A stretch of 64,000 nt of DNA from Mesorhizobium sp. M2A.F.Ca.ET.046.03.2.1 (lineage in GTDB: Bacteria; Pseudomonadota; Alphaproteobacteria; Rhizobiales; Rhizobiaceae). The DNA lies in contig NZ_CP034449.1 of assembly GCF_003952425.1 (NCBI RefSeq), forward strand, positions 3,224,001-3,288,000, written 5' to 3'. Shown piece after piece: positions 17,822 to 25,614 of this stretch; the first letter of the stretch is position 1; each line of letters starts with the position of its first letter. Under the pieces are notes generated by a model that saw only the letters and a list, made by a program, of their open reading frames with translations, did not search any database and was not told the origin of the DNA. The position numbers and the translations under genes are program-made.

Positions 17822-17862
17822 TTGACACCTAACTATCTTGTACACTAAATAATCGTGTACAA
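17822..17862 (+). promoter_or_regulatory. ohr promoter with OhrR-type operator
   Basis: TTGACA at 17822-17827 and TAAATA at 17846-17851 form a -35/-10 pair with an 18-bp spacer. Overlapping the -10 is the perfect inverted repeat TTGTACAC (17838-17845) / GTGTACAA (17855-17862) with a 9-bp spacer. This placement fits repression by the OhrR encoded just downstream, relieved by organic hydroperoxide. Confidence 0.75.
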
Positions 17863-17879
17863 ATCAACGGAGATCAAAA

Positions 17880-18299
17880 ATGTCTGCACTCTACACCGCC
17901 CAGGCTCACGTCAGCGGCGGCCGCAACGGTCACGGCGAAACCAGCGACGGCCTGCTCAAGGTCGACCTCGCGATGCCGAAGGAGCTCGGCGGCAAGGGCG
18001 GCGCCACCAATCCGGAGCAGCTTTTCGCCGTCGGCTATGCGGCCTGCTTCGAGAGCGCGGTGCGCTTCATCGCCCGCCAGCAGAAGCTGCCGCTCGAGGA
18101 CGCTTCGATTACATCCACGGTCAGCCTTTATCCGAACGACCAGGGCGGCTTCCGCCTCGGCGTCGCGCTGGCTGCCGAGATCAAGGGGCTTGATCAGGCG
18201 GGCGCAGAGGCGCTTGTATCGGAAGCGCACAAGGTCTGCCCCTATTCCAACGCCATTCGGGGCAATATCGACGTGGCTCTCTCGGCAAAGGCTGCATGA
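17880..18299 (+). CDS. ohr: Organic hydroperoxide resistance protein Ohr
   Basis: Thiol peroxidase reducing organic and fatty-acid hydroperoxides using lipoylated partners. 139 residues, the usual length. The catalytic and resolving cysteines are Cys56 (GYAACFESA) and Cys120 (HKVCPYSNA), and the SGGRNGHG loop near residue 12 belongs to the Ohr subgroup rather than OsmC. The start at 17880 lies 18 bp after a clear operator. The stop overlaps the ohrR start (ATGA at 18296-18299). The lipoyl-dependent enzymes encoded at the left of this window could in principle supply reducing power, as known for the family. Confidence 0.93.
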   Translation: MSALYTAQAHVSGGRNGHGETSDGLLKVDLAMPKELGGKGGATNPEQLFAVGYAACFESAVRFIARQQKLPLEDASITSTVSLYPNDQGGFRLGVALAAEIKGLDQAGAEALVSEAHKVCPYSNAIRGNIDVALSAKAA

Positions 18300-18796
18300 C
18301 GACGAAAACCGAAACCATCACCAAGCCAGCCCCGGCGCAGGACGGCGGGGTGATCGATGTGCCGCGCCTCGACCAGCAGCTCTGCTTTGCGCTTTATTCG
18401 GCGAGCGGGCTGATGACCAAGCTCTACCGGCCGCTGCTCGACCCGCTCGGCCTCACCTATCCGCAATATCTGGCGATGCTGGCGCTGTGGCAGCATTCGC
18501 CGAGCACGATCGGCGAGCTCGGCGCGGCGCTGGGGCTTGATTCGGCGACGCTGACGCCGCTGATCAAGCGCATGGAGGCAGGCGGGCTGGTGACGCGCCG
18601 GCGCGATGCCGCCGACGAACGGCGGGTGCTGGTCCAGCCGACCGCGAAGGGCGAGGCGCTGCGGGCCAAGATGAAGGACGTGCAGGAAGGGCTAAGCTGC
18701 GGCATGCCGTTGGAGCGGGCCGAGCTGAAGGCTCTGCACGGCACGCTGACACGGCTGGTCGCCGGGCTGCGTGAGGCCACCGCCGATCAGGACTGA
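18296..18796 (+). CDS. ohrR: OhrR, MarR-family peroxide sensor
   Basis: 166-residue winged-helix repressor. The sensing cysteine is Cys30 (QQLCFALYSASGLM), and a second cysteine, Cys135, lies exactly 105 residues later, the same spacing as Cys22/Cys127 in Xanthomonas OhrR. This points to a two-cysteine, disulfide-type sensor. The wHTH with TIGELGAALGLDSATLTPLIKRME (described in part) and the wing RRRDAADERRV are clear. Translation is coupled to ohr by a 4-bp overlap. A Pro/Thr-rich N-terminal extension of about 8 residues precedes the conserved start region. Confidence 0.92.
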   Translation: MTTKTETITKPAPAQDGGVIDVPRLDQQLCFALYSASGLMTKLYRPLLDPLGLTYPQYLAMLALWQHSPSTIGELGAALGLDSATLTPLIKRMEAGGLVTRRRDAADERRVLVQPTAKGEALRAKMKDVQEGLSCGMPLERAELKALHGTLTRLVAGLREATADQD

Positions 18797-18964
18797 TCGC
18801 CGCAAAGGCCGTCCACAAAACCGTTTCCGAAGAGCATTGGATTTGCGTATAGCGCGCGACGTCGCAGCGGACCGGCTTGCATGGCGCTTGCGGCAAGCTA
18901 AAGTCGGCGCCGGATTTTCTCAGGCCGCGAAATTGCAGCGCGGTCGCACCTTCGGAGATTTGTC

Positions 18965-19762
18965 ATGACCAAGTCGAAATTGCTGCTGGCCGCCATGGTG
19001 GCCTGCCTTCTCGCGCCTGTCGCCGCGCTCGCCGACAATCTGCCCGACCTCGGCGGCAAGAAGGTCGTGGTGGTGACGGAAAACGCCTATCCGCCGCTGC
19101 AGTTCATCGACAAGAAGACCGGCAAGCAGATCGGCTGGGAATATGACGCGATGGACGAGATCGCCAAGCGGCTGAACTTCAAGGTCGAGTACCAGAACAC
19201 CTCCTGGGACGCGATGATCCAGGCGGTTTCGGACAACCAGTGCAACATCGGCATGACCGGCATCACGATCAAGGACGACCGCAAGGAGAAGGTCGACTTC
19301 TCCGACCCCTATATGCGCTCGGAGCAGTTCATGCTGGTGCGCGGCGATGAAAGCCGCTTCACCGACGCCAAGAGCTTCGGCGCCTTCAAGGACGGTTTGA
19401 TCGGCGCCCAGCCCGGCACCACGCCCTTCTACACCGCCGTCTACAGCGTGCTCGACGGCAACGAGCAGAACCCGCGCATCAAGCTGTTCGAGACCTTCGG
19501 CGCGACCGTGCAGGCGCTGAAGGCGGGCGACGTCGATGTCGTCTTGACCGACGGCACTGCCGGCAAGGGCTATGTCGATGCTTCCGAAGGCAAGCTGAAG
19601 CTGATCGGCGGCCCGCTCGGCACCGAGGATTTCGGCTTCATCTTCCCCAAGGGCTCGGACCTTGTGAAGCCGGTCAACGCCGCCATCGCCTCGCTCAAGG
19701 CCGACGGCACGTTCGACAAGCTCAACAAGAAGTGGTTCCTCGATTACAAGATGGGGCAGTAG
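18965..19762 (+). CDS. ABC transporter periplasmic amino-acid-binding protein
   Basis: 265 residues with a Sec signal peptide (LLLAAMVACLLAPVAALA, cleavage near residue 23) and a type-3 extracellular solute-binding domain: VVVVTENAYPPLQFID, WEYDAMDEIAKRLNF, ITIKDDRKEKVDFSDPYM, and the lobe-2 signature VLTDGTAGKGYVD. The ligand is probably a polar amino acid, by family; specificity cannot be read. GGAGA lies at a good distance before ATG 18965. The permease gene follows 338 bp later with a family D repeat in between; no ATPase gene is near. Confidence 0.88.
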   Translation: MTKSKLLLAAMVACLLAPVAALADNLPDLGGKKVVVVTENAYPPLQFIDKKTGKQIGWEYDAMDEIAKRLNFKVEYQNTSWDAMIQAVSDNQCNIGMTGITIKDDRKEKVDFSDPYMRSEQFMLVRGDESRFTDAKSFGAFKDGLIGAQPGTTPFYTAVYSVLDGNEQNPRIKLFETFGATVQALKAGDVDVVLTDGTAGKGYVDASEGKLKLIGGPLGTEDFGFIFPKGSDLVKPVNAAIASLKADGTFDKLNKKWFLDYKMGQ

Positions 19763-19817
19763 CTCGTTTTGCTGCGCGCGGTGAGTTTGCAGGAAATCGC
19801 GCTGACATTGCGCCCAG

Positions 19818-20059
19818 TCCCCCCTCTCTGCCCTGCCGGGCCCGGCCCTTCGCTGTCGCTCCGGGCGTTCGTCGTTCGAAAAGCCAAGCAATTGGCTTTT
19901 CGTCCGCTACGCGGACCTCTCCTCACCCCCCTCAAGGGGGGAGATTGGACGTCGCGCCGGCTTTCGCCAACTATCGACGTCGCAGAGTCTGCGGAGCGGC
20001 TCAAACTGCTAATCTCCCCCCTTGAGGGGGAGATGGCCGGCAGGGCAGAGAGGGGGGAC
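19818..20059. repeat. Family D palindromic element (copy D1)
   Basis: Left end CCCCTCTCTGCCCTGCCGG, an inner CCCCTCAAGGGGGGAGAT arm, a variable middle, then CTCCCCCCTTGAGGGGGAGA and CCGGCAGGGCAGAGAGGGG. The ends are inverted repeats. This copy is about 85 bp longer than D2 and D3 because of an extra segment carrying its own inverted repeat (AAAGCCAA / TTGGCTTT). It separates the binding-protein and permease genes. Confidence 0.85.
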
Positions 20060-20100
20060 TGGGCGCCATCCTCTCGAGACTTCCTTTCCGGCGCCTTCTG

Positions 20101-20913
20101 ATGCCGCCCGCAGCCTTATCCTCCAAACCCGAATTCCCCTGGTGGCTGGCCGCCGCGGCCGTCCTCGCACTGGCCGCTGCCCTCGCCATCGCGTCCAGCG
20201 ATCTCTATGCCGAGGTCTTCGCCACCGTTGCCAAGGGCATCGGCATCACCATCTTCGTCACCGCGGTCGCCTTCGCGCTTGCCTCCGCGCTCGGACTTGG
20301 TATCGCGCTGATGGCGCTGTCGGGATCGCAGTGGCTGCGGCAGATCGCGCGCTTCTATGTCGAGATCATCCGCGGCGTGCCGATCCTGGTGCTGTTGTTC
20401 TGGATCGCCTTCGCCGGCGCGCCGGCCTTCGTCGCCGCCTGGAATGCGCTGACCGCGCCGCTGCAGAGCGCCGGCCTGATGGGCGAACTCCTGGTGCGCG
20501 ATATCTCGCTGCTCTGGCGCGCCATCATGGCGTTGACCATCGGCTACTCGGCCTTCATCTCGGAGGTGTTCCGCGCCGGCATCCAGTCGGTCGAGAAAGG
20601 CCAGATCGAAGCCGCCAAGGCACTCGGGCTCAGCCGCGCGCAACGTTTCAGGCTGATCGTGTTTCCGCAGGCGATCCGCATGATCCTGCCGCCGCTCGGC
20701 AACGATTTCGTCGCCATGGTCAAGGATTCTTCCTTGGTCTCCGTGCTCGGCGTGGCCGACATCACTCAGATCGGCAAGGTCTATGCCGCCGGCTCGTTCC
20801 GATTCTTCGAAACCTATTCGATCGTCGCCTATATCTACCTCATCCTGACCGTCGGCCTGTCATTGGCGCTGCGGGCATTGGAGCAGCGGCTGCGTCGGCA
20901 ACACGGGGAATAG
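20101..20913 (+). CDS. ABC transporter amino-acid permease
   Basis: 270-residue inner-membrane protein of the HisM/GlnP type with about five to six helices. The cytoplasmic EAA loop, which docks the ATPase, is EAAKALGLSRAQRFRLIVFP (about 176-195), and EIIRGVPILVLLF (about 88-100) is the usual family segment. The ATG at 20101 follows a family D repeat. It presumably works with the binding protein encoded upstream, but no ATP-binding subunit is encoded next to either gene, so it must borrow one or the ATPase gene is elsewhere. Confidence 0.88.
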   Translation: MPPAALSSKPEFPWWLAAAAVLALAAALAIASSDLYAEVFATVAKGIGITIFVTAVAFALASALGLGIALMALSGSQWLRQIARFYVEIIRGVPILVLLFWIAFAGAPAFVAAWNALTAPLQSAGLMGELLVRDISLLWRAIMALTIGYSAFISEVFRAGIQSVEKGQIEAAKALGLSRAQRFRLIVFPQAIRMILPPLGNDFVAMVKDSSLVSVLGVADITQIGKVYAAGSFRFFETYSIVAYIYLILTVGLSLALRALEQRLRRQHGE

Positions 20914-20971
20914 CCGGCAGCAAAAGTCCGCGCTACGATCCCTCCGCTCATCATTGCGGAGGAGACGCCCC

Positions 20972-21622
20972 ATGAATTTCGACAAGGCCAATGCGGCGCT
21001 GGATTCCGTCTATTCGGCTGACTCGCCCGAGGGGCTCGCCAACGCCTATGCCGACTGGGCCGCGACCTATGACAGCGAGACCGCTTCGCTGGGTTACCTT
21101 CTGCCGTTCCTGATCACCGCCTGGGTGGCGCGGCATGTGCCGGCGGGCGAAGGTCCGCTGCTCGACGCCGGCTGCGGCACGGGACTGTCGGGGCCGTCGC
21201 TGAAGGCGCTGGGCTATGGCGACATCGCCGGCCTCGACCTCTCCGATGACATGCTGAAGATCGCCGGCAGCCGCCAGGCCGGTGGCAAGCCGGCCTATGG
21301 CGAGCTGAAGAAGGCGATGCTCGGCGGCCCGCTGCCCTGGCCGGATCGGCATTTCCGCGCCTTCTTCTCGACCGGCGTCTTCACCATCGGCCACGCGCCG
21401 GCTTCCGGCCTGCACGAGCTGGTGCGCATCACGAAGGCCGGCGGCCACGCCATCTTCACCGTGCGCGACCAGGTGTTCGAGAGCGGCGGATTCCAGGGCG
21501 TGTTCGACGAACTGACGGAGGCGCAGAAATGGCGCCCGGTGGAGCAGAGCCCGTGGTTCCGCTGCTATGCGATCGGTGATCCGGCAGCGCTGGTGAAGAC
21601 CTTTGTGTTCGAGGTGATGTGA
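20972..21622 (+). CDS. Class I SAM-dependent methyltransferase
   Basis: 216 residues from ATG 20972, preceded by GGAGGAG at 8 bp; an earlier in-frame codon at 20954 overlaps that ribosome site and is rejected. Motif I is LLDAGCGTGLSG (about residues 62-73), followed by an acidic residue in IAGLDLSDDML that binds the SAM ribose. Then come a hydrophobic strand and the late motif ITKAGGHAIFTVRD. N-terminal YADWAATYDSE resembles the start of Williams-Beuren-type and UbiE-like small methyltransferases. The substrate is not known. It is close to the permease gene but has no visible functional link to it. Confidence 0.85.
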   Translation: MNFDKANAALDSVYSADSPEGLANAYADWAATYDSETASLGYLLPFLITAWVARHVPAGEGPLLDAGCGTGLSGPSLKALGYGDIAGLDLSDDMLKIAGSRQAGGKPAYGELKKAMLGGPLPWPDRHFRAFFSTGVFTIGHAPASGLHELVRITKAGGHAIFTVRDQVFESGGFQGVFDELTEAQKWRPVEQSPWFRCYAIGDPAALVKTFVFEVM

Positions 21623-21637
21623 ATAGGCTGGCGCCAG

Positions 21638-21856
21638 TTCCTCGCCCCCGCGAAGGCGGGGGAGAGGTGGCCCGGCGAAGCCGGGACGGAGAGGGGGGCG
21701 ACCTCCGCGACACAAGAGCCGCTGCAAGACAAGGCGCAAGACCGAGGGGCTTCGAGGCGGTAGGAGGCTTTAAAAACTCCAGGCACCGCCGCACGCCCCT
21801 CTCCGTCCCGGCTTCGCCGGGCCACCTCTCCCCACTTCGTGGGGCGAGGAACAGGT
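21638..21856. repeat. Family E palindromic element
   Basis: The left arm TCCTCGCCCCCGCGAAGGCGG, GGGAGAGGTGGCCCGGCGAA, GCCGGGACGGAGAGGGG pairs with the right arm CCCCTCTCCGTCCCGGCTTC, GCCGGGCCACCTCTCCCC, CGTGGGGCGAGGA across a middle of about 90 bp. Each arm also folds on itself (GGCCCGGCGAAGCCGGG). This architecture parallels family D with different sequence. Confidence 0.8.
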
Positions 21857-21902
21857 TCCGCCGCAATTGCCGAAAAGCCAAAACATTGCTATCTACGCCG
21901 CC

Positions 21903-22019
21903 ATGGAAAAGCTTTTCAGCGATCCGGCCTACAAGGGTTTCGTGCTGCAGGACAGGAAGCGCCTGCCGTCGCGTTTCTCCGCGCGCGTTTGCGGCGCGCT
22001 GACCAGCCGACTTAACTGA
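21903..22019 (+). CDS. Possible small protein of 38 residues upstream of leuC
   Basis: Reads [20 protein letters not shown] and then a basic, Arg/Ser-rich end [18 protein letters not shown] before TGA. It contains five leucine codons and is followed 21 bp later by a terminator-like hairpin, then leuC. It could be a small protein gene, a leader peptide for leuC, or chance. No ribosome site is convincing; low confidence. Confidence 0.3.
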   Translation: MEKLFSDPAYKGFVLQDRKRLPSRFSARVCGALTSRLN

Positions 22020-22040
22020 CCCGACCGATCGCAGTCGTCG

Positions 22041-22063
22041 CGCCGGATTGCCGGCGTGCTTTT
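22041..22063 (+). terminator. Terminator-like hairpin before leuC
   Basis: Perfect 6-bp stem CGCCGG / CCGGCG with loop ATTG, then TGCTTTT. It lies 30 bp before the leuC ATG and just after the small ORF. It may end upstream transcription or act as an attenuator. Confidence 0.5.
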
Positions 22064-22092
22064 CCCATTCTCATATCGACGGATTTACGCAC

Positions 22093-23502
22093 ATGAGCGC
22101 ACCGCGCACCCTCTACGACAAGATCTTCGACGACCATGTCGTCGACCGCCAGGACGACGGCACCTGCCTGCTCTATATCGACCGCCACCTCGTGCATGAG
22201 GTCACCAGCCCGCAGGCCTTCGAAGGCCTGCGCATGTCGAACCGGAAGGTCCGGCATCCGGAAAAGACGCTGGCCGTGGTCGACCACAACGTGTCGACTT
22301 CGCCGGAGCGCAAGTTCGGCATCAAGAACGAGGAAAGCCGCATCCAGGTCGAGGCGCTGGCCAAGAACGCCAAGGACTTCGGCATCGAATATTATTCCGA
22401 GAACGACGTCCGCCAGGGCATCGTCCACATCATCGGGCCCGAGCAGGGCTTCACCCTGCCCGGAATGACCATCGTGTGCGGCGACAGCCACACGTCGACG
22501 CATGGCGCCTTCGGCGCGCTCGCGCATGGCATCGGTACGTCGGAGGTCGAGCATGTGCTCGCCACCCAGACGCTGATCCAGCGCAAGGCCAAGAATATGC
22601 TCGTGCGCGTCGACGGCCAGCTGCCTGAAGGCGTCACCGCCAAGGACATCATCCTCGCCATCATCGGCGAGATCGGCACGGCCGGCGGCACCGGCTATGT
22701 CATCGAATATGCGGGCGAAGCGATCCGCTCGCTGTCGATGGAAGGCCGCATGACGATCTGCAACATGTCGATCGAGGCGGGCGCGCGCGCCGGCCTGATC
22801 GCGCCGGACGAGACGACCTTCGCCTATGTCAAGGACAAGCCGCGCGCGCCCAAGGGCGCGGCGTGGGATGCGGCGCTTGCCTACTGGAAGACGCTCAAGT
22901 CGGATGAAGGCGCGCATTTCGACAAGGTGATCGTGCTCGACGCGGCGAAGCTGCCGCCGATCGTCTCCTGGGGCTCCTCGCCGGAAGACGTCGTCTCGGT
23001 GCAGGGCATCGTGCCGAACCCCGAAGACATCACGGACGAGAACAAGCGTTCCTCCAAGCATCGGGCACTGGAATATATGGGCCTGACGCCAGGGACCAAG
23101 ATCACCGACATCGCGCTCGACCGCGTCTTCATCGGTTCCTGCACCAATGGCCGCATCGAGGACCTTCGCGCCGCAGCCAAGGTGGTCGAGGGCAAGAAGG
23201 TCAATCCGCGCGTAAACGCCATGATCGTGCCGGGCTCCGGCCTGGTCAAGGAACAGGCCGAGGCCGAAGGCCTCGACAAGATCTTCGTTGCCGCCGGCTT
23301 CGACTGGCGCGAGCCGGGCTGCTCGATGTGCCTGGCCATGAACGACGACCGGCTGAAGCCGCATGAGCGCTGCGCCTCGACCTCGAACCGCAACTTCGAG
23401 GGCCGACAGGGCTTCAAGGGCCGCACCCATCTGGTGTCGCCGGCCATGGCGGCCGCCGCCGCGATCGCCGGCCATTTCGTCGACATTCGCGATTGGAAGT
23501 AA
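22093..23502 (+). CDS. leuC: 3-isopropylmalate dehydratase large subunit
   Basis: Isomerises 2-isopropylmalate to 3-isopropylmalate in leucine synthesis, with LeuD. 469 residues from ATG 22093 ([17 protein letters not shown]); an earlier in-frame start at 22048 would overlap the hairpin. Aconitase-type 4Fe-4S ligands are visible: the Cys in [14 protein letters not shown] and the paired cysteines in [32 protein letters not shown] (described in part) is the substrate-binding motif. leuD and leuB are not in the window. A strong terminator follows, so leuC is monocistronic here. Confidence 0.97.
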   Translation: MSAPRTLYDKIFDDHVVDRQDDGTCLLYIDRHLVHEVTSPQAFEGLRMSNRKVRHPEKTLAVVDHNVSTSPERKFGIKNEESRIQVEALAKNAKDFGIEYYSENDVRQGIVHIIGPEQGFTLPGMTIVCGDSHTSTHGAFGALAHGIGTSEVEHVLATQTLIQRKAKNMLVRVDGQLPEGVTAKDIILAIIGEIGTAGGTGYVIEYAGEAIRSLSMEGRMTICNMSIEAGARAGLIAPDETTFAYVKDKPRAPKGAAWDAALAYWKTLKSDEGAHFDKVIVLDAAKLPPIVSWGSSPEDVVSVQGIVPNPEDITDENKRSSKHRALEYMGLTPGTKITDIALDRVFIGSCTNGRIEDLRAAAKVVEGKKVNPRVNAMIVPGSGLVKEQAEAEGLDKIFVAAGFDWREPGCSMCLAMNDDRLKPHERCASTSNRNFEGRQGFKGRTHLVSPAMAAAAAIAGHFVDIRDWK

Positions 23503-23522
23503 CCACCGGCTACGACCCCAAC

Positions 23523-23557
23523 AAAGGCCCGGGCAGGACGTCCGGGCCTTTGCTTTC
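23523..23557 (+). terminator. leuC rho-independent terminator
   Basis: AAAGGCCCGG / CCGGGCCTTT, a 10-bp stem with a 9-nt loop, followed by GCTTTC. It lies 20 bp after the leuC stop and 7 bp before the convergent gene's stop. Confidence 0.88.
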
Positions 23558-23563
23558 AGCGAT

Positions 23564-23869
23564 CTACCTGCGGACGATCTCGTGAAACTCCTCGCGCCGG
23601 CCGGGTTCGTCGGCGGCGACGACTAGGGCCAGCTGGCGCTCGTCGAAGATCTTGAACCATTCGTCCCATTCGACCAACTCGTAGCCGCCGGCATTGGGCG
23701 GGCGTTCCGGCCGGTCCTCGTCCTCATAGGCCTGCTGGTCAAAAACCAGGCGCAGCATGGCTTGCGTGCCAGGCTCCGGCGATACGTCGACAATGGCCGG
23801 AAAGCCGGCCCGCGCCGCCGCCCAGGAGCGGATTTCATCGTGATCGGTCAAAGTGATCGTGTCGGCCAT
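23564..23869 (-). CDS. Small acidic hypothetical protein
   Basis: 101 residues from ATG 23869, preceded by AGGAGA at 9 bp; the longer frame to 23911 lacks this signal. It begins MADTITLTDHDEIRSWAAAR, then GFPAIVDVSPEPGTQAML and an acidic segment YEDEDRPERP. The DHDEIRxWAxxRxGxPA start is a pattern I recognise from small rhizobial proteins, often misannotated as glucan-branching enzyme. It has no catalytic domain of that kind. The WDEWFKIFDERQLALVV part looks like a beta-hairpin plus helix. Function unknown. It is convergent with leuC. Confidence 0.65.
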   Translation of the reverse strand: MADTITLTDHDEIRSWAAARAGFPAIVDVSPEPGTQAMLRLVFDQQAYEDEDRPERPPNAGGYELVEWDEWFKIFDERQLALVVAADEPGRREEFHEIVRR

Positions 23870-24034
23870 CGCAATCGTCTCCTGTCTGGCGTCTCCAGTC
23901 TGGCCGGACAACGCCGCTCCGGCAAGCCCGGTTCCCCATGGTTTCGCGGCGTATTTATCGAGAGCGCTTAACCGCTTGTTTGGGCTTAAGTCCTAACATC
24001 TCCCCTTGGGTAAGTTGGGGAAAGTCGCAGTCCT

Positions 24035-25231
24035 TTGGACACCGGTCTGCTCATAGCGCTGCTCAATCCGACGATAGCGCTGGCGCTCGGCGCTGCGTTC
24101 CTCGTGCTGTGGTGCTATCAGCGCCATCGGCCCTACCTAGCGGTCCTGGCGGCAAGCTATGCTCTCGCCGCTGGCGGGTTCCTGTTCCAGCACTTCACCT
24201 TCCCGGTCGGGCTGGCGCCGTCCAAGTTCCTCTCCAATCTGTGCTTCTGCCTTGCCGGGTCCTGTCTGGTCGGCGCCATCGTCGCGCGCCACGGCCGGCC
24301 CGTGCCTTATGCCGGGATCGGCGTGCTGGCGGGAAGCGGCATGGCCGCATTCAGCTGGTTCCTATTCGTTCAGCCGGACCTGACATGGCGCATCCTCGTC
24401 GTCAATTTCGCCCTTGGCGGCATCAGCCTTCTGGCCGCCGCCGAACTGCGCGTGGTGCGCGGCAATGGTCCGACGGAAAAAATGCTGTTCGTGCTGGCGT
24501 TGCTTTCCGGGCTGAACTTCTTCGTGCGGACGCTGGCCATCATCATCGCGAATGGACCGTTCAAGAGCTATGACGAGCTCTATGCCTCGTCCTACTGGAC
24601 GACGGCGCTGCTGCTGCACGCGCTGCTGTCGCTGCTGATCGCGCTTTGCCTGTTCACCGCGGCGGCGCTCGACGTGGTGCGGGCGCTGAAGGCGGAGACC
24701 CATACCGATCCGCTCTCCGGCATCCTCAACCGCCGCGGCTTCGAGGAGCGGGCGACCCAGCTGCTCGATCAGTGCGGCAAGGCCGGCCTTCCCGTCGCCC
24801 TGGTGCTGGCCGACCTCGATCATTTCAAGGCGCTGAACGATCGGCACGGGCACGAGGCCGGCGACCGGGTGATCGCCGACTTCGCCGCCAAGCTGCGTTC
24901 CGCCACCGGCGCGCGCGGAGCCGCCGGCCGCATCGGCGGCGAAGAATTCGCCGTGCTTCTGCCGCTCAGCGATCTGGGGGCGGCAAGGCTGTTCGCCGAG
25001 GCGATCCGTAGCTTCTATTCGGCCGGCACGATCGACGGCCTGCCGCCCGGCGCCAGGGTGACCGCCAGCTTCGGCGTCGCCGCCCGCTCTGGCGGGGAAG
25101 GGCTGATGCCCTTGATGCGGCGCGCCGACGAGGCGCTCTACAAGGCCAAGAAGAACGGCCGCGACAGCGTGCGGCTCTCTTACGAGAGGCCGGAAACGAC
25201 ATTCGTCGCAGAGCCGCTCGCGGTCGGGTGA
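24035..25231 (+). CDS. Membrane-anchored diguanylate cyclase (GGDEF)
   Basis: 398 residues from TTG 24035 with GGGGAAAG upstream. About seven hydrophobic helices fill residues 5-210 and form an integral membrane sensor of no type I can name. A GGDEF domain follows, starting HTDPLSGILNRRGFEER. The metal and substrate motif is DLDHFKALNDRHGHEAGD, and the catalytic signature reads GGEEF at 301-305. There is no RxxD inhibitory site five residues before it, so product inhibition at that site is unlikely. A C-terminal ALYKAKKNGRD completes the domain. It should make c-di-GMP. A paralogue lies 380 bp downstream in the same direction. Confidence 0.92.
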   Translation: MDTGLLIALLNPTIALALGAAFLVLWCYQRHRPYLAVLAASYALAAGGFLFQHFTFPVGLAPSKFLSNLCFCLAGSCLVGAIVARHGRPVPYAGIGVLAGSGMAAFSWFLFVQPDLTWRILVVNFALGGISLLAAAELRVVRGNGPTEKMLFVLALLSGLNFFVRTLAIIIANGPFKSYDELYASSYWTTALLLHALLSLLIALCLFTAAALDVVRALKAETHTDPLSGILNRRGFEERATQLLDQCGKAGLPVALVLADLDHFKALNDRHGHEAGDRVIADFAAKLRSATGARGAAGRIGGEEFAVLLPLSDLGAARLFAEAIRSFYSAGTIDGLPPGARVTASFGVAARSGGEGLMPLMRRADEALYKAKKNGRDSVRLSYERPETTFVAEPLAVG

Positions 25232-25253
25232 GACGGGTGGACACCCGCGCCTT

Positions 25254-25431
25254 CGTCATCCACGGGCGGAGCGACGCGAAGCGGAGCGCAGACCCGAGGA
25301 TCCATTCCGTGACCGCCGCCGAAGAATGCAGCGGGGCAGAATTCTGCATCGTGAGCGGCTCTCGAAAGCAACGGAATGGATCCTCGGGTCTGCGCGCGTC
25401 GCTTCGCTCCTTGCTTCGCCCGTGGATGACG
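25254..25431. repeat. Family B palindromic element (copy B4)
   Basis: The left arm is the short version (GGAGCGACGCGAAGCGGAGC) and the right arm is the long version (GCGCGTCGCTTCGCTCCTTG). The central palindrome GCAGAATTCTGC lies at 25336-25347. It occupies half of the gap between the two GGDEF genes. Confidence 0.9.
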
Positions 25432-25614
25432 ATCGGAGGGATGGCTCGGCCAATCGCGGAACCAGGGATTGCCATTTACCTCTACGTCGCGTTCCAAATG
25501 CTCTGACGACCGGACGGGTTTTTAGCTAATCGCAAAGGTCCGCGCTCCTTCCGCCATACCACGCGTTAACGTGATTTTCGCCGCTCGATGATAGCCCTCG
25601 GTCAAGGAGCAGAC

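Noticed and set aside
25228..25506. Open frame across the family B copy between the GGDEF genes
   Set aside because: It is the recurrent peptide read from the repeat itself (FVIHGRSDAKRSADPRIHSV), not a gene.
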